DNA of 64,000 bases, from NCBI RefSeq assembly GCF_023072595.1, contig NZ_JALLGK010000008.1:1-64000 (forward strand), read 5' to 3'. The DNA is from Streptomyces sp. XM4193. GTDB taxonomy: Bacteria > Actinomycetota > Actinomycetes > Streptomycetales > Streptomycetaceae. This document shows, one piece after another, positions 1 through 8,334 of this stretch. A model generated the notes under the pieces. The model saw only the letters and a list, made by a program, of their open reading frames with translations. It had not been told where the DNA came from and ran no database searches. Position numbers and translations under genes: made by a program. Within the stretch, counting starts at the first letter, position 1, and each line of letters starts with the position of its first letter.

Positions 1-199
1 TTCGGACACACCAGAACAGGCATACCGAACAGAGCCTCGAAAGAGGAACTGCTGCAAGAGGTGACGCCACCGGAGAGGTGGCAGAAGCGCCGCACACAAA
101 ACCGCGCAGGTCCGTGGCAACTCGGAGGACACTACACGAGGCCCGGACGGTCATCAAACGCGGCCCGAGAGGTCGGTCGGGCCGCTTCTCGTCCCGGTG
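1..199. other. Window edge without a supported gene
   Basis: No frame here has a convincing start, ribosome binding site and codon bias. The only clear structure is the hairpin listed at 160-185. The first bases could be the tail of a gene lying left of the window, but this cannot be shown. Confidence 0.4.
160..185. terminator. Stem-loop downstream of proC
   Basis: Nine-base-pair arms (GCGGCCCGA and TCGGGCCGC) enclose an 8-nt loop. It lies 15 bp past the proC stop and fits a GC-rich actinobacterial terminator without a clear U run. Confidence 0.5.
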
Positions 200-1009
200 T
201 CAGCCCTGGCCCGAGGCGAGCTCGCGGCTGCGGTCGCGGGCGGCTTCGAGGGCTGCGATGAGGGCGGCACGCACGCCGTGGTTCTCCAGCTCACGGATGG
301 CGTTGATCGTCGTTCCCGCGGGAGAGGTGACGTTCTCCCGGAGGGTGACCGGGTGTTCGCCGCTGTCGCGCAGCATCACCGCGGCACCGATCGCCGCCTG
401 GACGATCAGGTCGTGCGCCTTGTCGCGGGGCAGCCCGAGGAGGATGCCCGCATCGGTCATCGCCTCGACGAGGAAGTAGAAGTACGCGGGACCGGATCCG
501 GAGAGCGCGGTCGTGGCGTCCTGCTGGGACTCCGGTACGCGGAGCGACTTGCCGACGCCGTTGAAGATCTCCTCGGCGTGCGCCAGGTGGGTCTCGGTGG
601 CGTGCGTCCCGGCGGAGATGACGGACATCGCCTCGTCGACGAGCGCGGGGGTGTTCGTCATGACGCGGATGACGGGGGTGCCGGGCGCGAGCCGTTCCTC
701 GAAGAACGTGGTGGGGATGCCGGCCGCACCGCTGATGATCAGTTTGTCGGCGGGTGTGTGCGGGGCGAGCTGGTCGAGGAGGGCACCCATGTCCTGCGGT
801 TTGACCGTGAGGATGAGGATGTCGGCCTGCTGTGCCGCCTCGGCGTTGCCGACCGCCGCCACTCCGTGGCGTCTGCTGAGCTCGGCGGCGCGCTCCGGGC
901 GGCGCGCGGTGACCATCAGGTCGTCTGTGGAGCGGCCACCGCGGATCATTCCGCTGAGCAGCGCCTCGCCGATCTTTCCGGTGCCGAGCACGGCGACTTT
1001 CTGAGCCAT
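200..1009 (-). CDS. proC: Pyrroline-5-carboxylate reductase
   Basis: Last step of proline synthesis: NAD(P)H reduction of 1-pyrroline-5-carboxylate, in the cytoplasm. The 269-residue length is normal for the family. An N-terminal Rossmann fold with GTGKIG (residues 9-14) binds the nucleotide. The C-terminal dimerisation domain carries SGSGPAYFYF (from about 170) and the family signature region ENVTSPAGTT (225-234). The ATG start is preceded by AGGATGGGG. It is read in the same direction as the exporter genes upstream but is separated from them by 83 bp, so it may have its own promoter. The call is secure from sequence motifs alone. Confidence 0.95.
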   Translation of the reverse strand: MAQKVAVLGTGKIGEALLSGMIRGGRSTDDLMVTARRPERAAELSRRHGVAAVGNAEAAQQADILILTVKPQDMGALLDQLAPHTPADKLIISGAAGIPTTFFEERLAPGTPVIRVMTNTPALVDEAMSVISAGTHATETHLAHAEEIFNGVGKSLRVPESQQDATTALSGSGPAYFYFLVEAMTDAGILLGLPRDKAHDLIVQAAIGAAVMLRDSGEHPVTLRENVTSPAGTTINAIRELENHGVRAALIAALEAARDRSRELASGQG

Positions 1010-1092
1010 GGCCCCATCCTGGCAGGTGTCCCGGGCGCGGAGGGGGCGTGTCCGGTGCGTGGTACACCCGGCGGGGCAGGGGCCGCGGGGTG

Positions 1093-1884
1093 TCAGGTCG
1101 TGCGGCGCCGGAGCGTCGCGGCGCCGACGACCAGGACGAGCAGTGCGCTGCCGGCGACGACGAGGGCGTCGCGGACGAAGTCGCCGGTGACGTCCGGGTG
1201 GTGCAGCACTTCGGTCATCCCGTCGACCGCGTACGACATCGGCAGTGCGTGGGAGACGGCCTCCAGCACGGGCTGCATGGAGTCGCGCGGTGCGAAGAGG
1301 CCGCAGAGCAGCAGCTGCGGGAAGATCACCGCCGGCATGAACTGCACCGCCTGGAACTCGGAGGTGGCGAAGGCGGAGACGAAGAGCCCGAGCGCGGTGC
1401 CGAGGAGGGCGTCGAGCAGGGCGATGAGCAGCAGCAGCCAGGGGGATCCGGCGAAGTCGAGGTCCAGCGCCCAGACGGCGACGCCGGTGGCCAGCGACGC
1501 CTGTACGACGGCGAGCACACCGAAGGCGAGCGCGTACCCGAGGACGAGGTCGGCCTTGCCCAGCGGCATGGCGAGCAGTCGCTCCAGGGTGCCGGTGGTG
1601 CGTTCGCGCAGGGTCGCGATCGAGGTGACCAGGAACATCGTGATCATCGGGAAGATGCCGAGCAGTGAGGCGCCGATGGAGTCGAAGGACCGGCGGTCGG
1701 CGTCGAAGACGTAGTAGAGGAGCACCAGCAGCAGTACGGGGAGCAGCAGCAGGAGCGCGATCGTGCGGCGGTCGTGGCTGAGCTGGCGCAGCACGCGGCG
1801 GGCTGTCGCGAGAGTGCGGTGCGGGCCGATCGCGCGGGTGGCGGGCTCGGCGGTGCGGTTCGGGGTGCGGGTTCGGGTGCTCAT
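1093..1884 (-). CDS. ABC-2 type transporter permease
   Basis: Membrane half of a DrrB/YadH-like ABC exporter, 263 aa. After a basic cytoplasmic N-terminus there are about six hydrophobic segments, with the ABC-2 hallmark region RERTTGTLERLLAMPL in the loop between the second and third segments. The ATG overlaps the stop of the ATPase gene as ATGA (1881-1884), which implies translational coupling and a two-gene exporter. By family the substrate could be a drug or lipid, but nothing in the sequence fixes it. The neighbouring MMPL exporter makes an efflux role likely. Confidence 0.88.
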   Translation of the reverse strand: MSTRTRTPNRTAEPATRAIGPHRTLATARRVLRQLSHDRRTIALLLLLPVLLLVLLYYVFDADRRSFDSIGASLLGIFPMITMFLVTSIATLRERTTGTLERLLAMPLGKADLVLGYALAFGVLAVVQASLATGVAVWALDLDFAGSPWLLLLIALLDALLGTALGLFVSAFATSEFQAVQFMPAVIFPQLLLCGLFAPRDSMQPVLEAVSHALPMSYAVDGMTEVLHHPDVTGDFVRDALVVAGSALLVLVVGAATLRRRTT

Positions 1885-2675
1885 GGTGTGGTTCGGCCTT
1901 TCTGGCCGGTGTGCGCGGGCCGTGGTTCGTCGGCTGCGCGGTCCCGGTCGACGAGGTGGAGGAAGGCCGATTCGACGGTGCCCTCGGCGGTGGTGCGGCG
2001 CAGCGCCTCGGGGGTGTCCTCGGCGAGGAGTCGGCCGGCGCGCATCAGCAGAAGGCGTTCGCAGCGGTCGGCCTCGTCCATGACGTGGCTGGAGATGAGC
2101 AGGGTGGTGCCGCGCTCTTCGGCGAGGCGGTGGAAGAGCTGCCAGAGGTCTCGGCGGAGCACGGGGTCGAGGCCGACGGTCGGCTCGTCGAGCACCAGGA
2201 GTTCGGGGGTGCCGAGGAGTGCCACGGCCAGGGAGACGCGGGAGCGCTGGCCGCCGGACATCCGGCCCGTGAGGGAGTCGGCGTGGCCGGTGAGGTCGAC
2301 GTCGTCGAGTGCGGCTTCGACCTGTCGGCCGCGTTCGGCGCCGGGGATGCCGAGCACGGCGGCGAAGTAGTCGAGGTTCTGGCGCGCGGTGAGGTCGGCG
2401 TAGACGGAGGGTGCCTGGGTGACGTAGCCGAGCCGGGGCCGCAGGTCGGCGCTGCCGGCGGGTCGGCCGAGGACTTCCAGGGTGCCGGTGACCTTGGCCT
2501 GGGTGCCTGCAATGGCCCGCATCAGTGTGGTCTTGCCGCAGCCGCTCGGGCCGAGGAGTCCGGTGACGGAGCCGCGGGGGACGGTGAACGCGAGGTCGGT
2601 GAGCACCTGCCGGCCGCCGCGCACGACGTGGAGTCCGTCGGCGCGGACGGCGGGAGGAGGATGGTTATTCATCAT
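1881..2675 (-). CDS. ABC exporter ATP-binding protein
   Basis: ATPase partner of the permease just downstream, 264 aa. Visible motifs are Walker A GPSGCGKTT, signature MSGGQRSRV and Walker B LLVLDEPTVGLDP, followed by a switch histidine in ISSHVMDE. The start was placed at the first of two adjacent ATG codons (2675) because GGAGGAG lies 10 nt upstream. A longer open frame to 2975 has no coding character. An 18-bp inverted repeat covers the start codon, so expression is probably repressor-controlled. It belongs to the DrrA-like drug-exporter ATPase group. Confidence 0.9.
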   Translation of the reverse strand: MMNNHPPPAVRADGLHVVRGGRQVLTDLAFTVPRGSVTGLLGPSGCGKTTLMRAIAGTQAKVTGTLEVLGRPAGSADLRPRLGYVTQAPSVYADLTARQNLDYFAAVLGIPGAERGRQVEAALDDVDLTGHADSLTGRMSGGQRSRVSLAVALLGTPELLVLDEPTVGLDPVLRRDLWQLFHRLAEERGTTLLISSHVMDEADRCERLLLMRAGRLLAEDTPEALRRTTAEGTVESAFLHLVDRDRAADEPRPAHTGQKGRTTP

Positions 2676-2684
2676 GTGATGAAT
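2667..2684. promoter_or_regulatory. Palindromic operator over the ABC exporter start codon
   Basis: Arms ATTCATCA and TGATGAAT are perfect inverted repeats with a 2-nt centre. The site is strikingly AT-rich for this genome and covers the ATGATG start. The architecture fits a dimeric repressor such as TetR, GntR or MarR. The cognate regulator is not identifiable. Confidence 0.55.
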
Positions 2685-2720
2685 ACTCCTCCGGCGGTGG
2701 TTCCGCGTCAAGTGCGGACA

Positions 2721-2760
2721 CGCCTGTGCCCGGCTCCGCGTCGCGGGCCGGGCACAGGCG
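2721..2760 (-). terminator. Terminator downstream of the MMPL gene
   Basis: Fourteen-base-pair perfect arms (CGCCTGTGCCCGGC and its complement) flank a 12-nt loop. The hairpin lies 12 bp past the MMPL stop and separates it from the ABC exporter. Confidence 0.7.
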
Positions 2761-2772
2761 GGGCTGGTGGGA

Positions 2773-4992
2773 TCAGACGCGTTCGGGGTGGTGGCGGGGG
2801 AAGCCGTCCGGCGCGTACTCGGACACGGGCTCGGACGCGGACTCGGCGGTGCGGCGAGGGCGGGAGAGCCGACCGGGCCACCAGGTGCGGTCGCCCAGGT
2901 CCAGGGCCAGCGCCGGGACCATGACCGTGCGCACCAGGAAGGTGTCCAGCAGGACGCCGACCCCGGCCAGCACACCGAGCTGGGCCATCGTCACCAGCGG
3001 CATCGAGCCGATCACCGCGAACGTGGCGGCCAGCACGATGCCGGCGCTGGTGATCACACCGCCGGTGGAGACCAGTCCGTTGCGCACACCTCGTTCGTGG
3101 CCGTGGAGCGCGGCCTCCTCCCGCACCCGGGTCATCAGGAAGATCGTGTAGTCGATGCCCAGCGCGGTGAGGAAGACGAAACCCATCAGGGGGATGGACC
3201 AGTCGATGCCCGCGAAGCCGAGAACGTGGACGAAGAGGAAGTACGAGGCACCGAGGGCCGCGAGGTTGGAGGCCACCGTGCAGGCCAGCAGCAGTACGGG
3301 CGCCACCAGCGAGCGCAGCAGCCAGATCAGCACGCCGAGCACGACCAGCAGCACCACCGGGATGACGACCACCAGGTCGCGGGCGGCCGCCCGCTGGGTG
3401 TCGACGGTCTCGGCCGTCACACCGCCGACCAGCGCGTCCGCGCCGTCCACCGCGTGCACGGCGGTGCGCAGTTCGGCGACGGTCTCCTTGGCGGCCTCGC
3501 TGTCCGGGGCGTCCTCCAGCACGACGTCCAGCGAGACGAGCGCACCGTCGGCGGTCCGGCGGCTGCCGGAGACCTCGTCGACTCCGTCCACCCGCTCGAC
3601 GGCGGAGGTCACCGCGCCTTCGGCGTCCGCCCGCGCGACCACGACGGCGGGGTCGGAGGCGCCCGAGGCGTAGTGCGCGGAGACCCGCTCCTGGGCCACG
3701 ACCGATTCGGGCTCGGTCTGGAACTGCTCGGACTGGTTCAGGCCGAAGGACATTCCGACCGCGCCGAGCGCCAGCACGGCGGTGAGGCCGACCGAGAGCA
3801 GCCACGACCTGCGCGGACGCGCCGCCACCAGATCCGCGATCCGCGCCCAGCCGGACCGACCGCCCCGAACCGGCGCGCCGCAGCGCGGGATCAGCGGCCA
3901 GAAGACCCACCGTCCGGCGACGACCAGCAGCGCGGGCAGCACCGTCACCAGTGCGAGGAACGCGCAGGCGGCGCCGACCGCGGCGACCAGGCCGAGCGAC
4001 CGGGAGGAGTTGATGTCCGCCAGCGCCAGAGCGCACATCCCGGCGGCGATGGTGCCGACGGAGGCCAGCAGCGCGGGGAGGCAGCGGTGCAGGGCGAGTT
4101 GCATCGCCTCGTGGCGGTCCTCGTGCCGATGCAGCTCCTCGCGGTAGCGGGCGATGAGCAGCAGCGCGTAGTCCGTGCCGATGCCGAAGACGAGCACCAT
4201 GAGGATGCCCGCGGACTGCGGGTCGACCGGCAGCCCTCCGTAGCGGGCGAGCAGATATGTGCCGACCTGGGTCAGCACCGCGGCGAAGGCGACCGCCACG
4301 AGCGGGACCAGCCACAGGACCGGGCTGCGGTAGATGAGCAGGAGCAGCAGCGTGACGACGAGGGCGGAGGCCGCCATGAGCGTGCCGTCGATGTCGTCGA
4401 AGACGGCGACGGAGTCCTGCAGGGAGCCGGCCGGCCCGCCGATGTGGGCCTCCACCCCCGGCGGGGCGTTGGCGGCGGCGATCTCGCGGATCTCGTCGAG
4501 CGCGCCGAAGGGGTCGTCGTCGTAGGAGAGCGGTACGACCGTCATCTGCGCCTCGCCGTCGCGGGACTGCGCGGGAGGTGCGATCCGCTGACCGGTTGCG
4601 GCGTACTCCTGGAAGGCGCGACGGTCGGCGGCGGCCTTGGCCCGGCGCTCGTCGCTCTCGCCCCCGGTGTAGACGACCAGCGCCGGGATCAGCTCGCCCT
4701 CGCTGCGGAACTTCTCCAACTCCGTGTTGACGGCGGCGGATTCGGAGGAGCGCGGGAGGAAGGCGTTGGAGCCGGCGTCCTGCACCTCGCCGAGCTTGCC
4801 GGCCAGCGGGCCGAGCGCCATCACCGCCAGGAGCCAGACGGCGAGCACGATCCACTTGCCGCGCCGACCGGCCAGGAAGGCGAGCGGGCCGGAGCGCGGT
4901 CCGGGAGGCGGCGCGGGCGGCGAGGGGTGTGCGGGGCGGGGAGGCGGCGCGGGCGGCTCATGCCGCTGGGTTCTCTTGCTCGGGGCGGCCAT
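2773..4992 (-). CDS. MMPL/RND-family transporter
   Basis: Large polytopic exporter of 739 aa, the MmpL/YdfJ type that uses proton motive force to move lipids or hydrophobic drugs. It shows the family pattern twice: one membrane helix, a large extracytoplasmic domain (about residues 75-195 and 415-530), then a cluster of five helices. GTDYALLL in the first half and GIDYTIFL in the second are the duplicated conserved membrane aspartate/tyrosine sites. A Pro-rich N-terminal tail of about 35 residues precedes the first helix. The ATG has GGAGAA upstream. The regulator/coiled-coil gene pair transcribed just before it is a plausible controller. Confidence 0.92.
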   Translation of the reverse strand: MAAPSKRTQRHEPPAPPPRPAHPSPPAPPPGPRSGPLAFLAGRRGKWIVLAVWLLAVMALGPLAGKLGEVQDAGSNAFLPRSSESAAVNTELEKFRSEGELIPALVVYTGGESDERRAKAAADRRAFQEYAATGQRIAPPAQSRDGEAQMTVVPLSYDDDPFGALDEIREIAAANAPPGVEAHIGGPAGSLQDSVAVFDDIDGTLMAASALVVTLLLLLIYRSPVLWLVPLVAVAFAAVLTQVGTYLLARYGGLPVDPQSAGILMVLVFGIGTDYALLLIARYREELHRHEDRHEAMQLALHRCLPALLASVGTIAAGMCALALADINSSRSLGLVAAVGAACAFLALVTVLPALLVVAGRWVFWPLIPRCGAPVRGGRSGWARIADLVAARPRRSWLLSVGLTAVLALGAVGMSFGLNQSEQFQTEPESVVAQERVSAHYASGASDPAVVVARADAEGAVTSAVERVDGVDEVSGSRRTADGALVSLDVVLEDAPDSEAAKETVAELRTAVHAVDGADALVGGVTAETVDTQRAAARDLVVVIPVVLLVVLGVLIWLLRSLVAPVLLLACTVASNLAALGASYFLFVHVLGFAGIDWSIPLMGFVFLTALGIDYTIFLMTRVREEAALHGHERGVRNGLVSTGGVITSAGIVLAATFAVIGSMPLVTMAQLGVLAGVGVLLDTFLVRTVMVPALALDLGDRTWWPGRLSRPRRTAESASEPVSEYAPDGFPRHHPERV

Positions 4993-5154
4993 GGGGTGTT
5001 CTCCTTCGGGCGGGAGCGCACGCTGCCGCCGGCGGCGCCTTGTGCGCGGGGCCGGGGCAGTCGTGGCAGAGCGGTGCCCGCACCGCGGCGCACGAGGTTT
5101 GCCGACCTGGTCGCGGTGTACGGGTGTTGTGGACTTGTCAGTGCTTCCGGGTTG

Positions 5155-5186
5155 CCACGGCCGGGAGTTGCCGCTCCCGGCCGTGG
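5155..5186 (-). terminator. Terminator after the small membrane protein gene
   Basis: Perfect 13-bp arms (CCACGGCCGGGAG and its complement) with a 6-nt loop lie between the coiled-coil gene and the MMPL gene. Read-through into MMPL is therefore probably limited. Confidence 0.65.
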
Positions 5187-5223
5187 CCGTTACGAGTGCG
5201 GTGCCGCCTTCGCGACAGCGGGT

Positions 5224-5511
5224 TCACTCGATCTCGCGCATCATGCGTTCCATCGAGCTGACGGACTTGCGGGTCTCCCCCAGCTCCTCCAGGAGCCGGT
5301 TCTGCATCAGCTGGTTGTCCTCCAGCAGCTGCGCGTACTTGCGGGCGAGCGCCCTGTACTCGTCCTCGCGTGCCGCGAGCATCCGGGCGCGCCAGGTCGC
5401 GGCGATCTGCCAGACGAGGACGATCATCAGGAGGAAGACTCCGCCAGTGCCGAGAGCCGCCGCCCAGACGCCGGCGGGATCGGCCGCCGCCGTCACCAGT
5501 GAGTCGTTCAC
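5224..5511 (-). CDS. Small membrane-anchored coiled-coil protein
   Basis: A 95-aa protein with one membrane helix (about residues 18-38, GVFLLMIVLVWQIAATW) followed by a charged heptad-patterned helix (about 42-95) predicted to form a coiled coil. Its GTG start overlaps the stop of the upstream regulator gene as GTGA, so the two are translationally coupled. I do not recognise a named family. The tight coupling suggests it works with the regulator, perhaps by tethering or sensing at the membrane, but that is inference. Confidence 0.75.
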   Translation of the reverse strand: MNDSLVTAAADPAGVWAAALGTGGVFLLMIVLVWQIAATWRARMLAAREDEYRALARKYAQLLEDNQLMQNRLLEELGETRKSVSSMERMMREIE

Positions 5512-6014
5512 AGCAGGTCCTCTTTCTCGGTGTGCTCGGTGGTTTGGGTGTGCTCGGTGTGCTCGGTGGAGCGGGTGGGTCCGGGGTGTTCGGGGTCCGG
5601 GGTGGTGGTGCGGCGACCGCGGGCCGCGGTGCGCTGCGGGTCGGGTCGGACGCCGGACGGGTCGGTGGGCCCGGAGGGCTCAGCCGATCTGCGGTCGGTG
5701 TCGTGCGTCAGGGTCGATGCCGCCCGGGCGAGGGTCTCGGGCGTCAACTCGTAGGCGAACGGCGCCACTTCGAAGTAGCGCGTCGCCTTGCCGCCGGCGG
5801 ACAGCTCCAGTGAGCCGACGATCAGGCCCGCCGCCTCCAGTCGCTGGAGGTGCATGTGCAGCAGCGGTCGGCTCATCCCGATCTCGCGCGCGAGCCTGCT
5901 GACGTAGTTGCGGCCCTGGAACAGTGCGCCGATGATCCGCATCCGGTGCGGATTGGCGAGCGCGGCGAGGGCCTTCAGCAGTTCGTCACCGGTCGGGGGC
6001 CGGCCTTCGGCCAT
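5508..6014 (-). CDS. ArsR-like winged-helix transcriptional regulator
   Basis: A 168-aa DNA-binding protein. A winged-helix domain occupies residues 10-95: ALANPHRMRIIGALFQGRNY opens it, and the recognition helix is near MSRPLLHMHLQRLEAAGLI. The C-terminal 60 residues are low-complexity and rich in Thr, Glu and His (repeats of TEHTE). No ArsR metal-binding CxC is present, so a metal signal is not supported. The ATG at 6014 is preferred over an in-frame GTG at 6062 because AAGGGGAG lies 7 nt upstream. A pair of 23-bp repeats upstream probably forms its autoregulatory operator. Confidence 0.82.
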   Translation of the reverse strand: MAEGRPPTGDELLKALAALANPHRMRIIGALFQGRNYVSRLAREIGMSRPLLHMHLQRLEAAGLIVGSLELSAGGKATRYFEVAPFAYELTPETLARAASTLTHDTDRRSAEPSGPTDPSGVRPDPQRTAARGRRTTTPDPEHPGPTRSTEHTEHTQTTEHTEKEDLL

Positions 6015-6040
6015 GTTCTGCTCCCCTTCGTTCTTCTTCT

Positions 6041-6095
6041 GTGCGTAAGAAGAAGTTGACACACCGGGGAGGGTGCGTCAAAGAAATCTGACACA
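6041..6095. promoter_or_regulatory. Two 23-bp direct repeats upstream of the winged-helix regulator
   Basis: Copies lie at 6041-6063 and 6073-6095. Read on the minus strand both begin TGTGTCA and end ACGCAC around a 10-nt variable core, with 17 of 23 positions identical. Their 32-bp spacing puts them on the same DNA face. An 8-bp inverted repeat TTCTTCTT/AAGAAGAA (6031-6054) overlaps the promoter-proximal copy. Confidence 0.6.
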
Positions 6096-6248
6096 TCTCC
6101 GGGGCGTCTCGGGGTTGGCCCCGACAGGAACGAGGGGCGACCCGCACAAGCGCGGGAGGGACAACCCCGTGGCGGGCCGTCCGAGCGGCGGCGGCCGGGA
6201 GAGGGGATGCCCGGAAGAGGAGGCGGGCCGGGAGAGGGCCGGCCGGAA

Positions 6249-6291
6249 AACACCTCCGGGGTGCCGCTTGAAGCGGCACCCCGGAGGTGTT
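6249..6291 (-). terminator. Strong 21-bp perfect hairpin
   Basis: Arms at 6249-6269 and 6271-6291 are perfectly complementary over 21 bp around a single central base. The hairpin sits 16 bp past the stop of the membrane protein gene and should terminate it efficiently. Confidence 0.75.
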
Positions 6292-6306
6292 GGCTGCGAT
6301 GAGCGG

Positions 6307-6840
6307 TCAGCGGCGCCTTCTGGCCCTCGACCCGGCCCGGAGCGCCGGATTGCCGGTACGCGTCACCCGACGCCGCTCGTACGCGCGGCGCTCGGCGTCG
6401 TACGCGGTCCGGCGCAGCTTCTCGCCGGGCGCCTCGACCAGGCTGCGCAGCGCATAGGCGAACAGGCCGCCGACGAACCCGATCATGCGCAGGCTGCGCA
6501 TCGAGCTCTCCACGCTCTCGTCCCGGCCCTCGGCGGGGCTCACATAGCCGTTCCAGGACTTCACGAAGGCGATCGCGGTGCAGATCCCCACGGCCCCGAT
6601 GACCAGCCAGTTCACCCAGCCCGGAGCCTCGGAGAACGCGAGGCCCTGCCAGGCGAGCAGATAGAGGCAGGCCCCCGCGAAGGTCGCGAGGAAGGCGCCG
6701 AGGCCGAGCACGATCCGGCGCGGCACGTACCCGTCGGCGCGGTCGACCCAGCGGGTGCCGTAGAAGAGGATCGGCTCCGGCTGCGGACCGTCCTTCGGCG
6801 GTCGACGGTCCTGCTGCGGCGGAGAGGTGCGTACGTCCAT
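6307..6840 (-). CDS. Conserved membrane protein of unknown function
   Basis: A 177-aa protein with a Pro-rich hydrophilic N-terminus (1-40), two clear membrane helices (about 43-65 and 75-95) and a weaker hydrophobic stretch near 118-132. The Arg-rich C-terminal tail ends in a run of arginines. I cannot assign a family. The ATG at 6840 is chosen because the in-frame sequence upstream lies in the riboswitch-bearing intergenic region and lacks coding character. It is transcribed divergently from the cobalamin importer operon. Confidence 0.7.
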   Translation of the reverse strand: MDVRTSPPQQDRRPPKDGPQPEPILFYGTRWVDRADGYVPRRIVLGLGAFLATFAGACLYLLAWQGLAFSEAPGWVNWLVIGAVGICTAIAFVKSWNGYVSPAEGRDESVESSMRSLRMIGFVGGLFAYALRSLVEAPGEKLRRTAYDAERRAYERRRVTRTGNPALRAGSRARRRR

Positions 6841-6989
6841 GCGACCGATTATCGCTCGACCCAACCTGCCCGGGAATATGTGGTGTTGGTCACGGTGCGG
6901 TTGGTCGGCGGCGGCGCGCCACCGGGCCCGGGTCGCGGACCTGCGGCGGTCCTCGGGGTACGCCGTGCCGTCGGCCGGCGGCGGGCGAC

Positions 6990-7135
6990 CGCCCGTGGTG
7001 CCTGCGTACCGCACCGACTACGCTGCACTCGCCCCGTGGGAGAAGCCGGTCGAAGTCCGGCGCTGACCCGCAACGGTGGGCGGCGGCCGTCCCGGTCGCC
7101 GCGAGCCCGATCGCCCGCGGCGGCCCAGATGCCCT
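6990..7135 (+). ncRNA. Cobalamin riboswitch (adenosylcobalamin aptamer)
   Basis: Conserved B12 elements appear in order: an upstream pairing arm near GTGGTGCC, the core GCCGGTCGAAGTCCGGCGCT (7045-7064) followed by GACCCGCAACGGT, then GAGCCCGA (7103-7110) and the closing CAGATGCC. This is the usual order of the aptamer. It ends about 90 bp before the permease ATG, leaving room for an expression platform. Binding of adenosylcobalamin should turn the downstream importer off. The boundaries are approximate. Confidence 0.9.
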
Positions 7136-7224
7136 GTCAACTCGCCGCGGACTGCGAGGGGGTGCGGCCCGGCCGTGGCCCGCACCGTCGCGCACGAACC
7201 GGCCGGAGCCCAAGGCGAAACGCC

Positions 7225-8334
7225 ATGTCCGCCACGTCCTCCACGGCCGCGCCGAGCGCCCCGCCGCCGCAGCACGAACGTCCGGCACCGGGTCGGCGCC
7301 GTGTCCCGCTGACACCGCTGCTCTGCGCGCTCGCCGTCCTGCTGCCCCTCTCCCTCGGGGCGGCGGTCTCGCTGGGCTCCTCCGAACTGGGTGCGGCGCG
7401 GGCGACGGGGTATCTGTGGGCCGGTCTGTCCGGCGGCGGCATCGCACCGGAGGAGGTCGCGGCCTACACGATCGTGTGGGAGATACGGCTGCCGAGGGCG
7501 CTGCTGGCCGCTGTGGTCGGAGCCGGCCTGGCCGCGATCGGGGTGGCGATCCAGGCGATGGTGCGCAACGCCCTCGCCGATCCGTTCGTGCTCGGCATCT
7601 CCTCCGGAGCGGCGGTCGGCGCCAACTCGGTGCTGATCTTCGGGGCGTTCGGCGCGCTGGGTGTGTGGGCGATGTCCACCGCGGCGTTCGTCGCCGCGAT
7701 GCTCGCCATGGCGCTGGTCTACGCCGTCGCCGCCTCCGGGGGCCGGCTGACGCCGCTGCGGCTGGTGCTGACCGGTACGGCCATGTACTACGGCTTCTCC
7801 GCGCTCACGACCCTCATGGTCTTCCACGCCGAGCACGGCGAGGCCGCCCGCTCGGCGATGATGTGGATGCTCGGGAGCCTCGGCGGTGCCACCTGGCAGT
7901 CGCTGCCCGTGGTCGCCGCCGCGGTGCTCTTCGGCATCGGCCATCTCCTCGTCTCCGCCCGCCGGTTGAACGCGCTGGCCATGGGCGACGAGACCGCCGC
8001 GGCGCTGGGGGTGCGGGCGGAGCGGCTGCGGCGGGAGCTGTTCGTCCTCACCGCGCTGGTGGTGGGCTGCGCGGTCGCGGTGAGCGGCGCGATCGGGTTC
8101 GTCGGGCTGATGGTGCCGCACGCGGTACGGATGCTGGTCGGCGCGGACCACCGCCGGGTGCTCCTGGTCGCCCCGCTGGTCGGCGCCGTGCTGCTGGTCT
8201 GGGTCGACGCCCTCTCCCGGGTGCTGCTGGCCCCCGTCGAACTTCCCGTCGGGGTGCTCACCGCGGTGATCGGCGTCCCCTGCTTCCTGCTGCTCATGCG
8301 ACGTCGCGGCTACACCTTCGGAGGCACCGGATGA
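7225..8334 (+). CDS. FecCD/BtuC-family ABC importer permease
   Basis: Membrane subunit of a type II ABC importer, 369 aa with about ten hydrophobic helices, as usual for BtuC/FecCD. Family motifs include RLPRALLAAVVGAGLAAIGV near the second helix, NALADPFVLGISSGA, and GAIGFVGLMVPHAVRMLVG at the coupling-helix region. The riboswitch just upstream makes cobalamin or a corrinoid the likely substrate rather than a ferric siderophore, although the family covers both. Its TGA overlaps the ATPase ATG. A 40-residue Pro/Ala-rich N-terminus precedes the first helix. Confidence 0.92.
   Translation: MSATSSTAAPSAPPPQHERPAPGRRRVPLTPLLCALAVLLPLSLGAAVSLGSSELGAARATGYLWAGLSGGGIAPEEVAAYTIVWEIRLPRALLAAVVGAGLAAIGVAIQAMVRNALADPFVLGISSGAAVGANSVLIFGAFGALGVWAMSTAAFVAAMLAMALVYAVAASGGRLTPLRLVLTGTAMYYGFSALTTLMVFHAEHGEAARSAMMWMLGSLGGATWQSLPVVAAAVLFGIGHLLVSARRLNALAMGDETAAALGVRAERLRRELFVLTALVVGCAVAVSGAIGFVGLMVPHAVRMLVGADHRRVLLVAPLVGAVLLVWVDALSRVLLAPVELPVGVLTAVIGVPCFLLLMRRRGYTFGGTG

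Noticed and set aside
2676..2975. N-terminal extension of the ABC ATPase
   Set aside because: It overlaps the MMPL gene and its terminator in a non-coding frame. The start at 2675 has a strong ribosome site.
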